DNA of 64,000 bases from Desmodus rotundus (taxonomy: Eukaryota > Chordata > Mammalia > Chiroptera > Phyllostomidae), in assembly GCF_022682495.2 (NCBI RefSeq), contig NC_071391.1, positions 40,648,498-40,712,497 of the forward strand, in the 5' to 3' direction. A model generated the notes under the pieces. It saw nothing but the letters and a program-made list of their open reading frames with translations, was not told the DNA's origin and made no database searches. Position 1 is the first letter of the stretch, and each line of letters starts with the position of its first letter. Shown in pieces: positions 1 through 10,768 of this stretch. The translations under genes were made by a program, and so were the position numbers.

Positions 1-976
1 GTGGAGGTAGCAGGCAGGCTCTAGCCTCTCGGAGCAGTGCTTCTCTCTCAGGCTGACCTCAGCTCTGTCCTCCAGAACTGATTTATTGATTCCTCTTCTG
101 TTTCCCTCACCGTGGCCAGGGCTCATCCAGGCACGGCCCAGGGCTTAGCCTCCTAGTGACATTCCCCAAGCAAAGCGTTCTGGGGGTCTAGGTTGCAGGT
201 AGAGGGTGACAGGAAGAACTCACCCTAGAAGGGTGAGCCTTGGCAAACTATTTTAGGGAAAAGAGCATGTCTCACTTGGGAGTCAGATAGATGTGAGTTA
301 GAAAACCAGCACCGCCTCTTTATGTTTGATCTTGGGCAAGATACCTCACCTTTCTGAGCTGGTTTCTGTTTCTATAAGTGGGGCTAATCTTAGCTGCCTC
401 ACAGGCTGCTGGGACAAGTAATTGCAGGGAAATCATCTGGGGACTTGCTCTGCGGTAACAAGAGTTTGCCTTGCACCTGGCAGTAACGTGGATTTGTGTT
501 GCACCTCACGGTGGAGGGAATTTAGACCAGTGGAGATGGTCTCGAATCCTCTTCTTACCTACTGCACCCCTTCTCAGTGGGGCCAGGCCAAACTTCCTTT
601 CTCCTGGGAAGGGGGGCGGTGACCCGATGGGGTTTTCGCTTCAGTGGATGGTGCATGTTCAGTTTGTAGTGGTCAGACCATGTCCTATATACTTAATAAA
701 TGAAAATGAAACAGTTCTCCCTCTTTCCTCACACTGACTGAATGGCCCGCTGAAAAATTACTGGTTCTTAACTGCACAATAATGGAACCCTGCATTTTAA
801 GCAGTTACATTTTTTGGATCCTGCTTGACTGTGGAAAGTGCCCAGGACAGTCCCTGGTGCTGAGTTGGGAGCTCAGTAAGTGCCCGTTTTCTCCTCTGTC
901 CCCACTCTGCCGCCTGCCCACCTGCACAGACTGCGCTACTCAGGCCAGAGCTCCCAGGAGCCTCTTGCCCACAGAG
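1..976 (+). other. TRIM66: TRIM66 intron with an old MIR SINE
   Basis: No exon could be supported here. About 250-430 resembles an ancient MIR in sense orientation: it has the pattern of a skipped-letter 'supplied by ... cttgggcaag ... acctcacctttctgagc ... ataagtggggctaat' block. The rest shows nothing I recognise. Earlier TRIM66 exons must lie before position 1. Confidence 0.5.
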
Positions 977-1060
977 TGTGAGCTGGATTCTCAGGCAGTG
1001 CTGGAATCCCAGCACTTGGCTGAAAAGGCAGAGACTGGACAGAATGACTCCCGAGAGCAG
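977..1060 (+). CDS. TRIM66: TRIM66 exon, linker region ([12 protein letters not shown]...)
   Basis: This 84-bp exon encodes 28 residues starting CELDSQAVL and ending NDSREQ. The donor is CAG|gtaaca at 1061. Upstream are two consecutive AGs (973-974 and 975-976); I chose the second because it gives an in-frame start, but the phase of the preceding exon lies outside the window and cannot be checked. The segment is hydrophilic and has no known domain. It is the least certain TRIM66 exon because its sequence is weakly conserved in the family. Confidence 0.65.
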
Positions 1061-4000
1061 GTAACACCAGTGTGTGCAGAACAGTGATTTCTGAGCTCAC
1101 TTTGAAGGTGAGAAGTGGGCCTCTCAGCGCCTGACCTAACAATCACCCCTAGGCAGCCTCTGAGTGTTTATCTTTTTAAAAGAAGTTGGCCTTCTTCCCC
1201 TCTCAGGAAGGAGAGCCATGGTAGGATTTTCTCCACTGTGAATGATTACAGTGTATTTAACAATGTGTGACAGGTGGGTGGCCAAGGGTATGAGTAGCAG
1301 ATGTGAGTGTGGGTCACAGGGTATGTTGTCATAAATATACGTCACTGACATTTGTCTTTTGCCTTAGAGTATGAGAATTTTGAACAAGGAGCCCTAGAGT
1401 TGGATGCCAAGGAGAACCAGATCATCAGGTAACAGATTCTTGGCCCAGCCTCTTTCTCCCACCCCCTCAAATCCACGTCCTGGGAGGCTGACACAGGAAG
1501 TAAACATCCTTGATGACTTAACTAGAAGCAGGAGTTTGCCTGCAACTGTGGGGTCTGGGTGGTTGGGCATCTGGGACGGTGGTGGGAGGACGTTGTGCTC
1601 CCGCACCATGCGGCATGCACTCTGCGCAGTCCTCCCTCTTCTTGGACCCTCTTGCTTCGACCAAAGGGCTTCCCAGAGGCTGATGGGGCCTGGCCAGGCA
1701 GGGCTGGGCAGGAGGGCAGACTATGGGTTTGTCGAGGGTTGGACTGAGGAGATCTCACGTAGCAGTTCAGTTGTGGGATCCTGGATGAGCCTTACATAGA
1801 GGTTGGGGTCAGAGGAGGCTCCCACTGAGACCTAAGAGTCTCTCTCTTGCCGTAGGCCCTACAGTAGCAAGCCCAAGATTCCCTATGTGCGGCTGGAGAG
1901 GCTGAAGATCTGTGCCGCCTCCTCGGGAGAGATGCCTGTGTTCAAGTTGAAGCCACAAAAGAATGATCAAGATGGAAATTTCCTGTTGATCATTGAGTGT
2001 GGCACTGAGTCCTCCAGCATGTCCATTAAGGTATCGCTTTGCTTTGCCTTGGCCTTGAACCTTGGCATCTCTCTCTTTGCTACTGCCAGAATTCTGGCTC
2101 TGGCCCTATCCTGAGTCTCTGAGTGGGGCTGCAGCTTGGCCAGACTTTGTCCCCTGTCATAATGGGCCTGTGAGAAGCACATTAGGAGTGAGCTGCCAAC
2201 ACTCCTGAGGCTTGGCTGGCTGGTGGTCCTGGAATAAGTGGGTGTTCAGGGCCTGTCAGTCCCCGCCCTCCTCCCCTCCCTCAACAGCCTATGGGTGCTG
2301 TACTCTCACGGCTCAGACTCCCTTCTTCTCCCAGGTTAGTCAGAACAACCTGCCTGATGCCATCCAGGCCCCAAGTCTGGGAGGAAGAAAGGTCACTGTT
2401 ACATCTGTGGCTGGGCAGCAGTCACCCGAGGTAGAGGGGGCGTCTCCTGAAGACCACAGACTCATTCCTCGAGCCCCTGGAGCCAAGAAGGGGCCCCCAG
2501 CACCAATAGAGAATGAGGACTTCTGTGCCGTGTGCCTCAATGGGGGAGAGTTGCTGTGCTGTGACCGCTGCCCCAAAGTGTACCACCTTTCCTGCCACTT
2601 GCCAGCCTTGCTCAGCTTCCCAGGGTGAGTCAGGCCAATCCAGGGCCATGAGCTGTCTAGCAGGGGGATCACCCAAGGGTGATTATTTCAGGCCAGGCCC
2701 TCAGAGCTCCCTCTGGTGGGCTTCCTCCCCTTTCTGAGCCTGCATGAATTGCAGGCCTGTGAGTCGGTGGTGTATAGCTGTGTTCCTTCAGCACACAGAA
2801 AGGTGGATGTTCAAAATTCAGTTGGCTTCCTTTCCTTCTCTGTTCTCAGCTTCCTCTTGCCCACAGATTATCCCTATATTCCTGTCCCAGCCCCTCATCA
2901 CTTCCCTCTTCCTGCATTCTCTAAATCCTGAGTTACTGGATTTCTCTCAAGCTTGTGGTTAGGAAGCCATTCCCTACAGTGCAGGGTAAGGGACTGAGTT
3001 TCTCACGTCACTCTCCCTACTCCCACACCTGTCTTGGGGCATAGGGACAAGGGACGGAGCTCTGGGCAATGTGCCTAACTTGGCCTCACCCCCCTCTGCA
3101 GGGGAGACTGGGTGTGTACCTTGTGCCGCAGCCTGACCCAGCCCGAGATGGAGTACGACTGCGAGAACGCCCGCTACACCCAGCCTGCCGTGCGGGCCCC
3201 TCCTGGACTGAGCGTATCTGACCAGAAGGTAGGGAGGGGTCTTTGGGAGCAAGGTTCCACGCCTGGGGGCAGCCTCTCTGTGCCAACTGGGGCTGAGGCC
3301 TGTCTGAGGGGATGAGAGGCTTCTCCAGGTGCCTCTCTTTGGGGCTCTGCCTGCCAGTTGGCTATGGGGAGTTTGCTATGATTTTCCCTCTGCCAGCTGT
3401 TTTCTTCTGACCTGGGAGGCTAAACTCCTCCATAGTATGATGGCTCATACCCTGAGGCCTAGAGCCAACCCCTTCAGAGTTATCGGGGTCACTGTCAGGG
3501 CGCAAACAAAGTAACGCTGCCATTCCGATTTCTGCAGAAGTGTGAGAAGCTGGTGCTGTCCTTGTGCTGCAATAGCCTCAGCCTGCCTTTCCACGAGCCC
3601 GTCAGCCCGCTGGTAAGGAAGGCCTCGCTGTGCATGCCTGCTCCTGTGCTTTCTGCTTAGGGGGTCTGCGGCCTGGGGGCGCATGACGGCGGCACCCAGG
3701 TGGGCTCAGAGCACAGCCACTGCAAGTATACTAATTTGTGGATGGCATGGGCGACCAGGGCCATGGTCACCCCACCCTCTCCCCCGCTGCGGCTGCATCT
3801 GACCTGGCTTGACAAGTAAAACATTCCTCCTCTTCCCTTTCTCCTTGTCTTCTTCCTCCACGCTTTTCTTCTCCCTGCCTTTCTCTTTCTTATGTCCTTT
3901 CACTTCTATTCCAACTCATTCTCCATCTCTTCCTTTCCTTATCTTCACTTTTCTCTTCCTGCTTTCCTCCTTCGCCCCCAGGCCCGGCATTACTACCAGA

Positions 4001-5587
4001 TTATCAAGAGGCCCATGGACCTGTCAATCATCCGGAGGAAGCTGCAAAAGAAGGATCCAGCTCACTACACCACCCCAGAGGAGGTGGTGTCAGACGTGCG
4101 CCTCATGTTCTGGAACTGTGCTAAGTTCAATTATGTATGTTTATGTATGTCTTGCTTGTTTTACCTCTCCCCGATTTCCCAGTGGCCCCAAGATTGTCAC
4201 GTGGGTGGGGTATCAGCTTTGGTCCTGGGCTGCTTTGAGGACTTAGGAGTAGACCTCTGGGGTCTGCTGGAGTCACGATTGTTTAAAAGCTCTCTCCCCC
4301 ATATGGGCTTTGGCATGGACTCAGGAGGAAGATGGGGGTGCTAGTGACTGGCCATCTGTGGGTAATGGTCAGGGTCATTTCTGTTGTAAGAATGGATACC
4401 AAACTAGTTATTCTGAGTCCTGAGGAGAAAAACATAAATTTCCAGACACCCACGAGACCCAGCTAGGCTTTGTGGTCTCTGTGTAGCTCTTGAGAGGCCT
4501 GGAAGAGATGGGCTGGTGGAAACAGGCCAGACCATCCCTGCTCTCCTCCCCCTTCAGCCTGACTCCGAGGTTGCAGAGGCCGGCCGCTGCCTGGAAGTAT
4601 TCTTTGAGGGCTGGTTGAAGGAGATCTACCCGGAGAAACAGTTCGCCCAGCCAAGGCAGGAGGACTCAGACTCTGAGGAGGTGTCTAGCGAGAGTGGGTG
4701 TTCCACTCCCCAGGGCTTCCCGTGGCCCCTCTACATGCAGGAGGGCATCCAACCCAAGAGGCGGCGACGACACATGGTAAAGGGTTGCTGCCGGCTGGCA
4801 GGCAGGTGGGTGGGCGATTGGGCAGGCGTGGGCACCTAGAGTGTACGAGAGCACCTAGAGTGAAGCTGCTCAGGTGGCACAAGAGAGTGGTGACAATGAG
4901 CCCTCATTTCCAGTCCCTTAGCCTAAGAGGAAGGCAGAGCAGGGCAGTGCAGGGCTCATCAACTCCGATTACCCCTGAGGTTCAGATTCAGAGAGGTGGA
5001 TGCACTTCCCCAGGGCCACTCAGTAAAGTAACAGCAGAACCAGGTGAGCACTGCGGTGTGCTGACTCCTCGCTCGGTGCTGGTTATTCTACACCGTGATG
5101 CCCCTGAGAGAAGTGCCTGGTCTCAGAGCCTGATCTCGACTGGGTTTGGGGTCAAGGACGGGACCTTCCCAGACCCTTGGCGTAGAGGAAGAAGGAGAGG
5201 TGGTGCTTGCAGCAGAGAGAGCTCCTTCAGCCTTTTGGATGGTCCCACCTGTGCAGACCTGAAATATCAATTCAAAAGTATTTAATTTCACCAAAGTGTA
5301 TTGCCTGCCCACTGTGTGCCAGGGTCCGACCAGCCTCCCGCAGTTGTTTACGATCTTCGCACACGGTGTGTAGTGCCTTCAGTGAGCTTTGCTGTTGCAT
5401 TCCCAGGATAGGGAAAAGCGCTTTGGCTCCAGGGGGGGTCCCAAGCTGGACACTTACAGCCTTTTCACGTTAATAAATCCTATGTTTCTGAAGGCCATTC
5501 TAATTCCGAGAATTTTTTTTCTTTCAGGAGAATGAAAGAGCAAAAAGAATGTCTTTCCGCCTGGCCAACAGCATCTCCCAGGTGTAG
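977..5587 (+). CDS. TRIM66: TRIM66 (TIF1-delta) C-terminal coding region, nine exons
   Basis: This is the 3' third of a chromatin reader of the TIF1/TRIM family. It is a nuclear protein that represses transcription and is known for expression in testis and germ cells. Exons at 977-1060, 1370-1428, 1856-2030, 2335-2624, 3102-3228, 3538-3612, 3982-4134, 4558-4776 and 5528-5587 join in frame, each with GT/AG borders, and give about 413 residues. Their order is linker, PHD finger (ENEDFCAVC to CTLC), bromodomain (KCEKLVLSL to WLKEIYPE), acidic serine-rich stretch, basic KRRRRHM and a C-terminus ending NSISQV. The full family protein is about 1,200 residues, so the RING, B-box, coiled coil and HP1-binding parts lie before this window. 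The PHD-bromodomain pair of mouse/human TRIM66 is known to read unmodified H3R2K4 with H3K56ac. All zinc ligands and the bromodomain Asn are present, so the reader looks intact. The family match is by recall of the human protein; no alignment was run. Confidence 0.93.
1370..1428 (+). CDS. TRIM66: TRIM66 exon, linker ([19 protein letters not shown])
   Basis: This exon encodes [19 protein letters not shown] plus the first two bases of an Arg codon, which the next exon completes. The acceptor has two tandem AGs (1366-1367 and 1368-1369). Only use of the second keeps frame with the exon ending at 1060; use of the first brings a stop codon within ten codons. The donor is CAG|gtaaca at 1429. Confidence 0.8.
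1856..2030 (+). CDS. TRIM66: TRIM66 exon, conserved linker before the PHD finger
   Basis: This 175-bp exon encodes [20 protein letters not shown] and on to [11 protein letters not shown], after completing the split Arg codon. The acceptor is ttgccgtag and the donor AAG|gtatcg, leaving phase 0. This stretch is strongly conserved in mammalian TRIM66 as I recall it. No named domain is seen; it may help position the HP1-binding segment relative to the PHD-bromodomain module. Confidence 0.92.
2335..2624 (+). CDS. TRIM66: TRIM66 exon with the PHD finger (N-terminal part)
   Basis: This 290-bp exon starts [11 protein letters not shown] and ends in the split Gly codon of SFPG. It holds the first PHD zinc ligands: CAVC, then the two Cys of CCDRC, then His and Cys of YHLSC. 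The residues ENEDFCAVC at the PHD N-terminus are typical of the TIF1 class. Acidic and hydrophobic residues before the first Cys usually contact the H3 tail. The acceptor is ttctcccag and the donor is GG|gtgagt. Confidence 0.95.
3102..3228 (+). CDS. TRIM66: TRIM66 exon, end of PHD finger and PHD-bromo linker
   Basis: This exon completes Gly and continues [11 protein letters not shown], supplying the last Cys pair of the C4HC3 zinc finger, then a 30-residue linker ending LSVSDQK. The acceptor is cctctgcag and the donor AAG|gtaggg, phase 0. The conserved Trp two residues before the last Cys pair is present, as in other PHD fingers. Confidence 0.94.
3538..3612 (+). CDS. TRIM66: TRIM66 exon, bromodomain helix Z
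   Basis: This 75-bp exon encodes [18 protein letters not shown] and ends HEPVSPL. It is the first bromodomain helix and the start of the ZA loop in the divergent TIF1-type bromodomain. The acceptor is atttctgcag and the donor CTG|gtaagg, phase 0 on both sides. Confidence 0.94.
3982..4134 (+). CDS. TRIM66: TRIM66 exon, bromodomain core
   Basis: This 153-bp exon encodes [20 protein letters not shown] and ends WNCAKFNY. It contains the ZA-loop I-x-x-PMDL signature, helices A and B, and the conserved Asn (in KFNY) that binds acetyl-lysine. The reader pocket therefore looks functional. The acceptor follows an unusually long pyrimidine tract. The donor TAT|gtatgt lies inside a gtatgt-rich stretch, so nearby cryptic donors exist. 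Confidence 0.96.
4558..4776 (+). CDS. TRIM66: TRIM66 exon, end of bromodomain and acidic/basic tail
   Basis: This 219-bp exon starts [19 protein letters not shown], the last bromodomain helix, and continues through an acidic serine stretch ([13 protein letters not shown], a likely casein kinase 2 target by composition) to the basic run KRRRRHM, a plausible nuclear localisation signal. The acceptor is cccttcag and the donor ATG|gtaaag, phase 0. Confidence 0.95.
5528..5587 (+). CDS. TRIM66: TRIM66 last coding exon and stop codon
   Basis: The acceptor ttctttcag at 5527 is followed by 19 codons, [19 protein letters not shown], and TAG at 5585-5587. The basic residues extend the nuclear-signal-like run of the previous exon. 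The ending matches the TRIM66 C-terminus as I recall it, so the reading frame is intact to the natural stop. Confidence 0.94.
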   Translation, partial: ENERAKRMSFRLANSISQV

Positions 5588-5788
5588 GGCTGGAAGGAGA
5601 CTGCGCGCTCTGGCAGGTGGTGCCGCCGTAGCCTCTCTACCACTCCTCCCCACCTTCCCGCTCATTCTCTTCAGACTGTGGATGTGAGACAAGTCTTGTC
5701 GAGCTGATGTAGTGCCCTTCTTTGCCATTCGCATCTTACAGCATTTATTTGGGAGCCATAGTGCCTCCACTACGGAGAAGATTTCAGT

Positions 5789-5794
5789 AATAAA
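5789..5794 (+). terminator. Proximal poly(A) signal candidate AATAAA
   Basis: A canonical hexamer lies about 200 bases after the TRIM66 stop codon. A convincing GT-rich downstream element is not obvious, though a gtgtgt-like stretch occurs near 5835. It could produce a short-UTR mRNA. Confidence 0.4.
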
Positions 5795-7531
5795 CAGCAA
5801 AGAGGGAGGTGTTCCCCGACACTAGAGTAATCACGTGTGTAGGGTAACTTGACAAGACCAAGCCTGGTCAGGCTCGGGAGGACCTCACTTCCTTGGGGAA
5901 TTCTTCCTGCTGAGGAAAGCAGACTTTTCTCACCTTTCAGAGTGCAGGGCGCAGAAGAGGGTAAAAGGAGGGAGAGAGGTTCTGACCTGTGGCGGGCCTG
6001 TGACCCCTGGTCCAGCACAGCCAAAGACTGTCACTGTTTGCCTTTGTCTGGCCCGCGGGATAGAGGCACCAGCCCTGGGCAGGGTAATGGAGGCTTCTGG
6101 AGGTCAGAGGTCTCAGTAGGTGCCTATTCGGGTTCTAACGGTTTTCAGGGTATTTGTTTTCCGCGCCCCCTTTCCTGACGTTGACTTTGGTGGCTGCTGT
6201 GAGAGGGCTCCGGCTGCTGTGGCGTTTCTGTTGACGGGCTGGCTGTGCAGAGACCACTCACAGCTTCAGGCTCAGATCTCACTGAGCTTAAGATGATGCC
6301 AACTTCAGAGCCAGCCCTTTATGCCACTCTCTTTGGGCTAATATCCCTTCTTGGTGTCAGAACCCGCTTTCTTAGAAGTGATTGTTGGTGGCCACCCGTT
6401 CCCTCTCCCCATTTTGGATCCCAAGTTCTGCTTGGGAAACTGTGAGACAGCTGCTTTAGGGACAGAGTTTCCTGGGCAAGGAGAGTGACCACAACCAGCT
6501 CACTCAGCTGGGCCTCTCCTCCTGCTTAGAGATTCTAGTCCTCAACCTGTCCACGTTCACAGAGCCAAAGATCAGAAGGGAGTCCTCTGACGTGCCTGCC
6601 TTCGGGCTCTCCACAGCCCAGAAGAAGCCAAGCCTCTGCTGGTAGCTCTTGTTATTGTTGTTGGAGGTTGGAGAAAGCCAGAGGGACTGGCAGGAGCCAG
6701 GCCTGAGCATTCACAGGGAAGTTCTGTCTAGGATGGAGAAGGGGACACCTGGGAGGGGAAAAGCCATTGCCCTTCCATGACCCTGAAGCCATTTCAGGAT
6801 TTTCCTTCTCCTTGAAAGCAGAGAGAAGTGTTCTAGAAGCCATGGGAACAGGAGCAGAGCTCCAGGCTGCATCTCAGATGGATCTTCATGGCTCATTTAG
6901 GGTCTTAGGGAGGAAGAGGCATAGGCGGATGCTGGAGGTCAGGCCACCTGGCCAGCGAAGTTTTGCTGGAGAAAGAACCCATTGCTGATGTTGAGAGGGA
7001 GCCATGGACCTGGCACTTCAGTTGCCTGGAGACACAACTCTCCCTAGGGGGTCCTGTCATGGTGTGGTTACTTTCAAAGGAGTCTGAGGCCATGGTTTTA
7101 TTTTGGCTAAGAGATGCAGTCTAAGGAACTTCTTCTTTGTAGGGTCTTTGTTGATGGGAACATTTCGATCACAGAAAACATTTTTTCTCTCCTTGTGGGT
7201 TGATGGTACTGCTCATTTCCTTCTCCATCCAGGCTGGAAGATCTTCCCAGCACAGCAAAGCGTGCCCATTGACTTGCCATTCTTTCACCAGCACTTCCAA
7301 GCTCCCCTAAGCAGGTGGGCTTCCATACCCTGTGTCTAGGTCGGGGTAACTAAGTCTTTAATGCTCCAAAGCAGTCTTTGGGGCTCACGTGACTTTCTGG
7401 TTTAGGTTCTGGCCACTTCCCTTTCAACTTTTGAATGTTTTTGTCTGTTTGGTTGGCTTGGCAAGGTTCCCTCTGTAATTACCTCACTGGTTCCTGCTCT
7501 TGGTAAATCTTTCCTTTGTGTGGCCCACATT

Positions 7532-7553
7532 CCCCCCCCCCCCCCCCCCCCCC
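7532..7553 (+). repeat. Uninterrupted poly(C) tract, C22
   Basis: Twenty-two consecutive C residues (G22 on the other strand) lie within the probable TRIM66 3' UTR. In RNA this would be a potential binding site for poly(C)-binding proteins; in DNA it could form i-motif/G-quadruplex structures. The length may also be affected by sequencing error, which is common in homopolymers. Confidence 0.9.
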
Positions 7554-8649
7554 GAGAGAACTTCATGGTGCTTTGTGTTGAGCAGGCAGGTGAAGGCTGT
7601 GTCCGGCTCAAACTTGATTAAGATCCTTCCCCCAGGACCAGCTGGAGACCACAAATATAAAGCAGAAATGCCTGGCTAGAGGCTTGGCTTTCCTTCTAGC
7701 AATGAAGCTTCCAGCTTGGGGATAGTACGATGGGCCCAGGGATCAGCCTGCTGGGCCAGAGGATCTTAGTACTATAGTAGAGAGTCACACACTCCCTCTG
7801 ATTACAGAGGTCCTGCATGCTGAGAGGCTTCCTTTAAGCACCTGAGCCGTGAGGGCAAGGAGGCAGAGTGTCCTTTCCTCCAAGGGTTCGAGGCCCTGGC
7901 CCATCATACCATCCCTGCACTGGTTACCTGAAGGCACTGCCCTCTCTGTGGCGTTTCCTGTATGCTTAGCGCCAATGTTGTGAGTCATGGTTATGTTTTG
8001 TCTTGTTTTTGCATGCAGAAAACAGACCATGCCTTTTTAGAAAAAAACTTTTAAAGCTATTAGCTGAGTGATTGATTTCAGTGGCTCTTTGCAAACATTT
8101 GAGTGGATCCCACTTTTGGCTTAGATCTATAGTGGCCCCATTTTGAAATCAGTCAAGTCCTTTGGCCCTTGACAAAGTCTGGAGATGGAGATACAATGAC
8201 CTCTGGATTCATGGTGCAAAGTACCACCCTAGAGAAGAAATTGGGCTTCTTGGGTGTGCTGAGAAACAGGAGGATGAAGTGGCTTCCGTTGATGCAAAGG
8301 GAGTTTTAGTGCAAACACTGAGGAACTTGCGGAGCACTCTTCCAGAACATGGGCAGGTTGGTCCTGCCTGCCTTCTAGCGGTTGCCAACTACACACGCTC
8401 TGTAGATACCAACAAGTGGCAGCCACCAGACCCCCGTAGCCTTTGCTGTACACAGGCCCTGCCATCAACCCCAGCACACTCTGGCTCCCTGTACCCATTT
8501 CTGGCGACAGGTCCTTGCCTAAGACCAAACCCCTTCTTATTTCTTCTGTTTCCTCTCTCAGTCCATGGTATCACCTTAATCTTCTCTGAACTCCTGAACT
8601 GAGACCTTCCTTTTGGGTTACCATGGCTGCGCTTCCTCTTCTCCTACTC

Positions 8650-9560
8650 CCTCACTGCTATTTACTTCAATTGTTTGCTCCTTTAGCCCATTTCCATGAT
8701 CTCAGCTGTCCTTCCAGTCTTTAAGCCTTCTCCTGGACTTCTTTCTCTCTCCCCAGCCTGAGCCTATGGCCCATCGCTGGCATTTTTATCAACATCCTGA
8801 AGTTTCTCATCCCCCGCCAACTTTTGCTGACACTGTTAACCATTCTCCACTTTCTGCACCACCCAGGTTTTTGCTCCCTCTTCCTGGGCTGCTAACCATG
8901 GCAGCTCCATAGTGACAGCCTGAGCTGGGCTCTAAGTATTGATTGGTGTATCTCCGACTTACTTTTATTCTGCTTTCAGTCCATGCCATTCATCCTTGCT
9001 CTCAGCAGGTGACTGACCTCACTGCCCGCTTCACAGAAGAGAGGCCCTAAAGCAACAACTTCCTTGCCCGCTGGTTTCTCTCCCATCCCTTCTCTCTGTC
9101 TCTGTCCTTCCTCTTGCTCCTGTTTGGTGCCTATTTCTTGAACCCTGCTGTATGTCCTCCAAGAGTTTGCTCTGTCACTTGTCCCATTGCCCTTACCTTC
9201 CAGCATCTTCAATCTCCCTCTCCATTGGTTACCTCCTGTAACCTGCAAACAAGCAGAGGCCTCCCCAAGATTTAAAAAAAACCTATTAGAGGCGGTTGCC
9301 CCTTACACTTTTTCCTTGTCAGCTTCATTTCTTTGAAAAAGAATCTTTTTCACTGATTCTTTTCATGTCACTCTTCACCCTCTATAGTTTTTCATAAAAG
9401 TCACCAGTGACCACCCAGTTGCCAAATTAAATGAATATTTTCAGTCCTCAACTATCTTGAACTCTACACCTTTCACACCTTCTACCACTTCCTCATTGAA
9501 ACACCCTCTCCTTGGCTTTCAGGACACCCCAAGTCTCTGGATTATCCTGTTACCTGTCAG
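8650..9560 (+). repeat. LINE-2/CR1-type remnant, sense
   Basis: A pyrimidine-rich degenerate stretch shows the recognisable L2 coding phrase 'caccagtgacc ... cagtcctcaactatcttgaac ... ttgaaacaccctctccttggctttcaggacacc'. It is broken by many stops and small gaps. Boundaries are approximate. Confidence 0.5.
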
Positions 9561-10762
9561 CCACACAGCCTGAGCCTTTGCTGAGACCTTGACGGGGGGA
9601 CACACTGTAGCTTTCTTTGGCCTCTCCTCTGGAGCCACTGGGCAGGCAGGGGAGCACGGCTGCTACTCTGGCCCCTCCCCCTGCGTTGGCTGGCCTCTTC
9701 TCTTCCACCTGTTTCTCCTCCTGGACCCAGTTCTCCTTGTGCCACAATGTTTACGGGCTCTGCCGGGAGGACAGTGTCTGCCGGCCCTTCCCCATCTCTT
9801 CCAGCGCAGCACAGGGACAGAGTTTAGCCATGTTTGCTGAGAGGCCCCATTAAATCAGCCCAAGAGCGTGGGTTGGGTCTCACCACGAAGCGGTTTGGTA
9901 AATGAGAGTATCAGGCCAGTGGGCAGGTCATCGCCATGATCCCCATGCCAGTTAGAGCTTGCCACTGTTGGATGGTGATGCAGGGAGCTTGGGGTCATGG
10001 TAAAACATGTTTCCATGCGTGGCTCAGTGCTGCTAGCCGGGCGGAGAATCCTGGCCTGGTGAGCGTCTGCCGCTGATAAATCCTGAGGGAGGTGAAACTG
10101 AGAAGTGCTGTGATTCATCCCTTGCTTGGGGCTCCGCTGGGGCCAGCCTGGCCTCCTTCAGCCAGGTCTTTCCCGTCTGTACAGGTCATAACCACCTGCT
10201 TGCCCCGGTTTTGAGAGCTGGAGGCATATGTATGTTGTTTTCTTGGAAGTAGGGAGGTGTTGTAAAGAGAAATCTCATTTGAGATACTGAACATCTAAGT
10301 TTTGTCTCTGCCAATTATGAGGTGTGTGACCTTGGGTACAGTTTCCCCATCTATAAAGCTGGGCTGGGGTGGGAGGCTGGTATGGAAAACAGTGATTTCT
10401 CAGAGGTTCCCCAGCTCTAAAGATGGTAATGGCGATTCTAACTCTGAAGTTCAGGCCACACGGGGAACGAGGGAACACTGGGAGTAGGACCCAGCTGGGG
10501 AGTCTTGGCCAAGGTAGAGCAAAGGGACTCACAGGCCAAAATGAGCTGCTCTGAGGAAAGCCTTCAGCAGCTGGTGCTGCTTCCTGAGCTATACGCCCCT
10601 TCCTCAAGCTGCACGCCTTTCTTAGGTGTCTAGGGTGAGTTCCTCCTAGGCCTTTTCCTAGAAGTGGCCATTGGAATCCAAAGGTTTGGTTGGGGGAATG
10701 AGGGAGGAATATTGCAAGGGGAAGTGTCACTTATCTTAAAAGGACCTACACATTCAAGAACA

Positions 10763-10768
10763 AATAAA
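10763..10768 (+). terminator. Distal poly(A) signal candidate AATAAA
   Basis: The hexamer sits in an A-rich run and is followed within 20-50 bases by tttttgtt and a tgtgtcctggagtgtttttt stretch, the usual layout of a cleavage site with a GU-rich downstream element. It is the best candidate for the main TRIM66 3' end. Confidence 0.5.

Larger units (their letters stand above)
5588..10768 (+). other. TRIM66: Probable TRIM66 3' UTR
   Basis: The stop codon at 5585 is followed by about 5.2 kb without supported exons, up to an AATAAA at 10763-10768 with a GT/T-rich stretch just after it. A shorter form ending after the AATAAA at 5789-5794 is also possible. The distal end is inferred: long 3' UTRs are usual for this gene as I recall, but no transcript evidence is available. 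Included are a C22 tract (7532-7553) and LINE-2-derived DNA (about 8650-9560). Confidence 0.5.

Noticed and set aside
471..1087. Open frames before the first exon call, as further TRIM66 coding sequence
   Set aside because: The frames lack similarity to TRIM66 as I recall it and have no good splice borders, apart from the exon at 977-1060.
8162..8602. 146-codon + strand frame in the TRIM66 3' UTR
   Set aside because: No domain, no recognisable family, and it lies within the probable UTR next to LINE-2 DNA; it looks like a chance frame.
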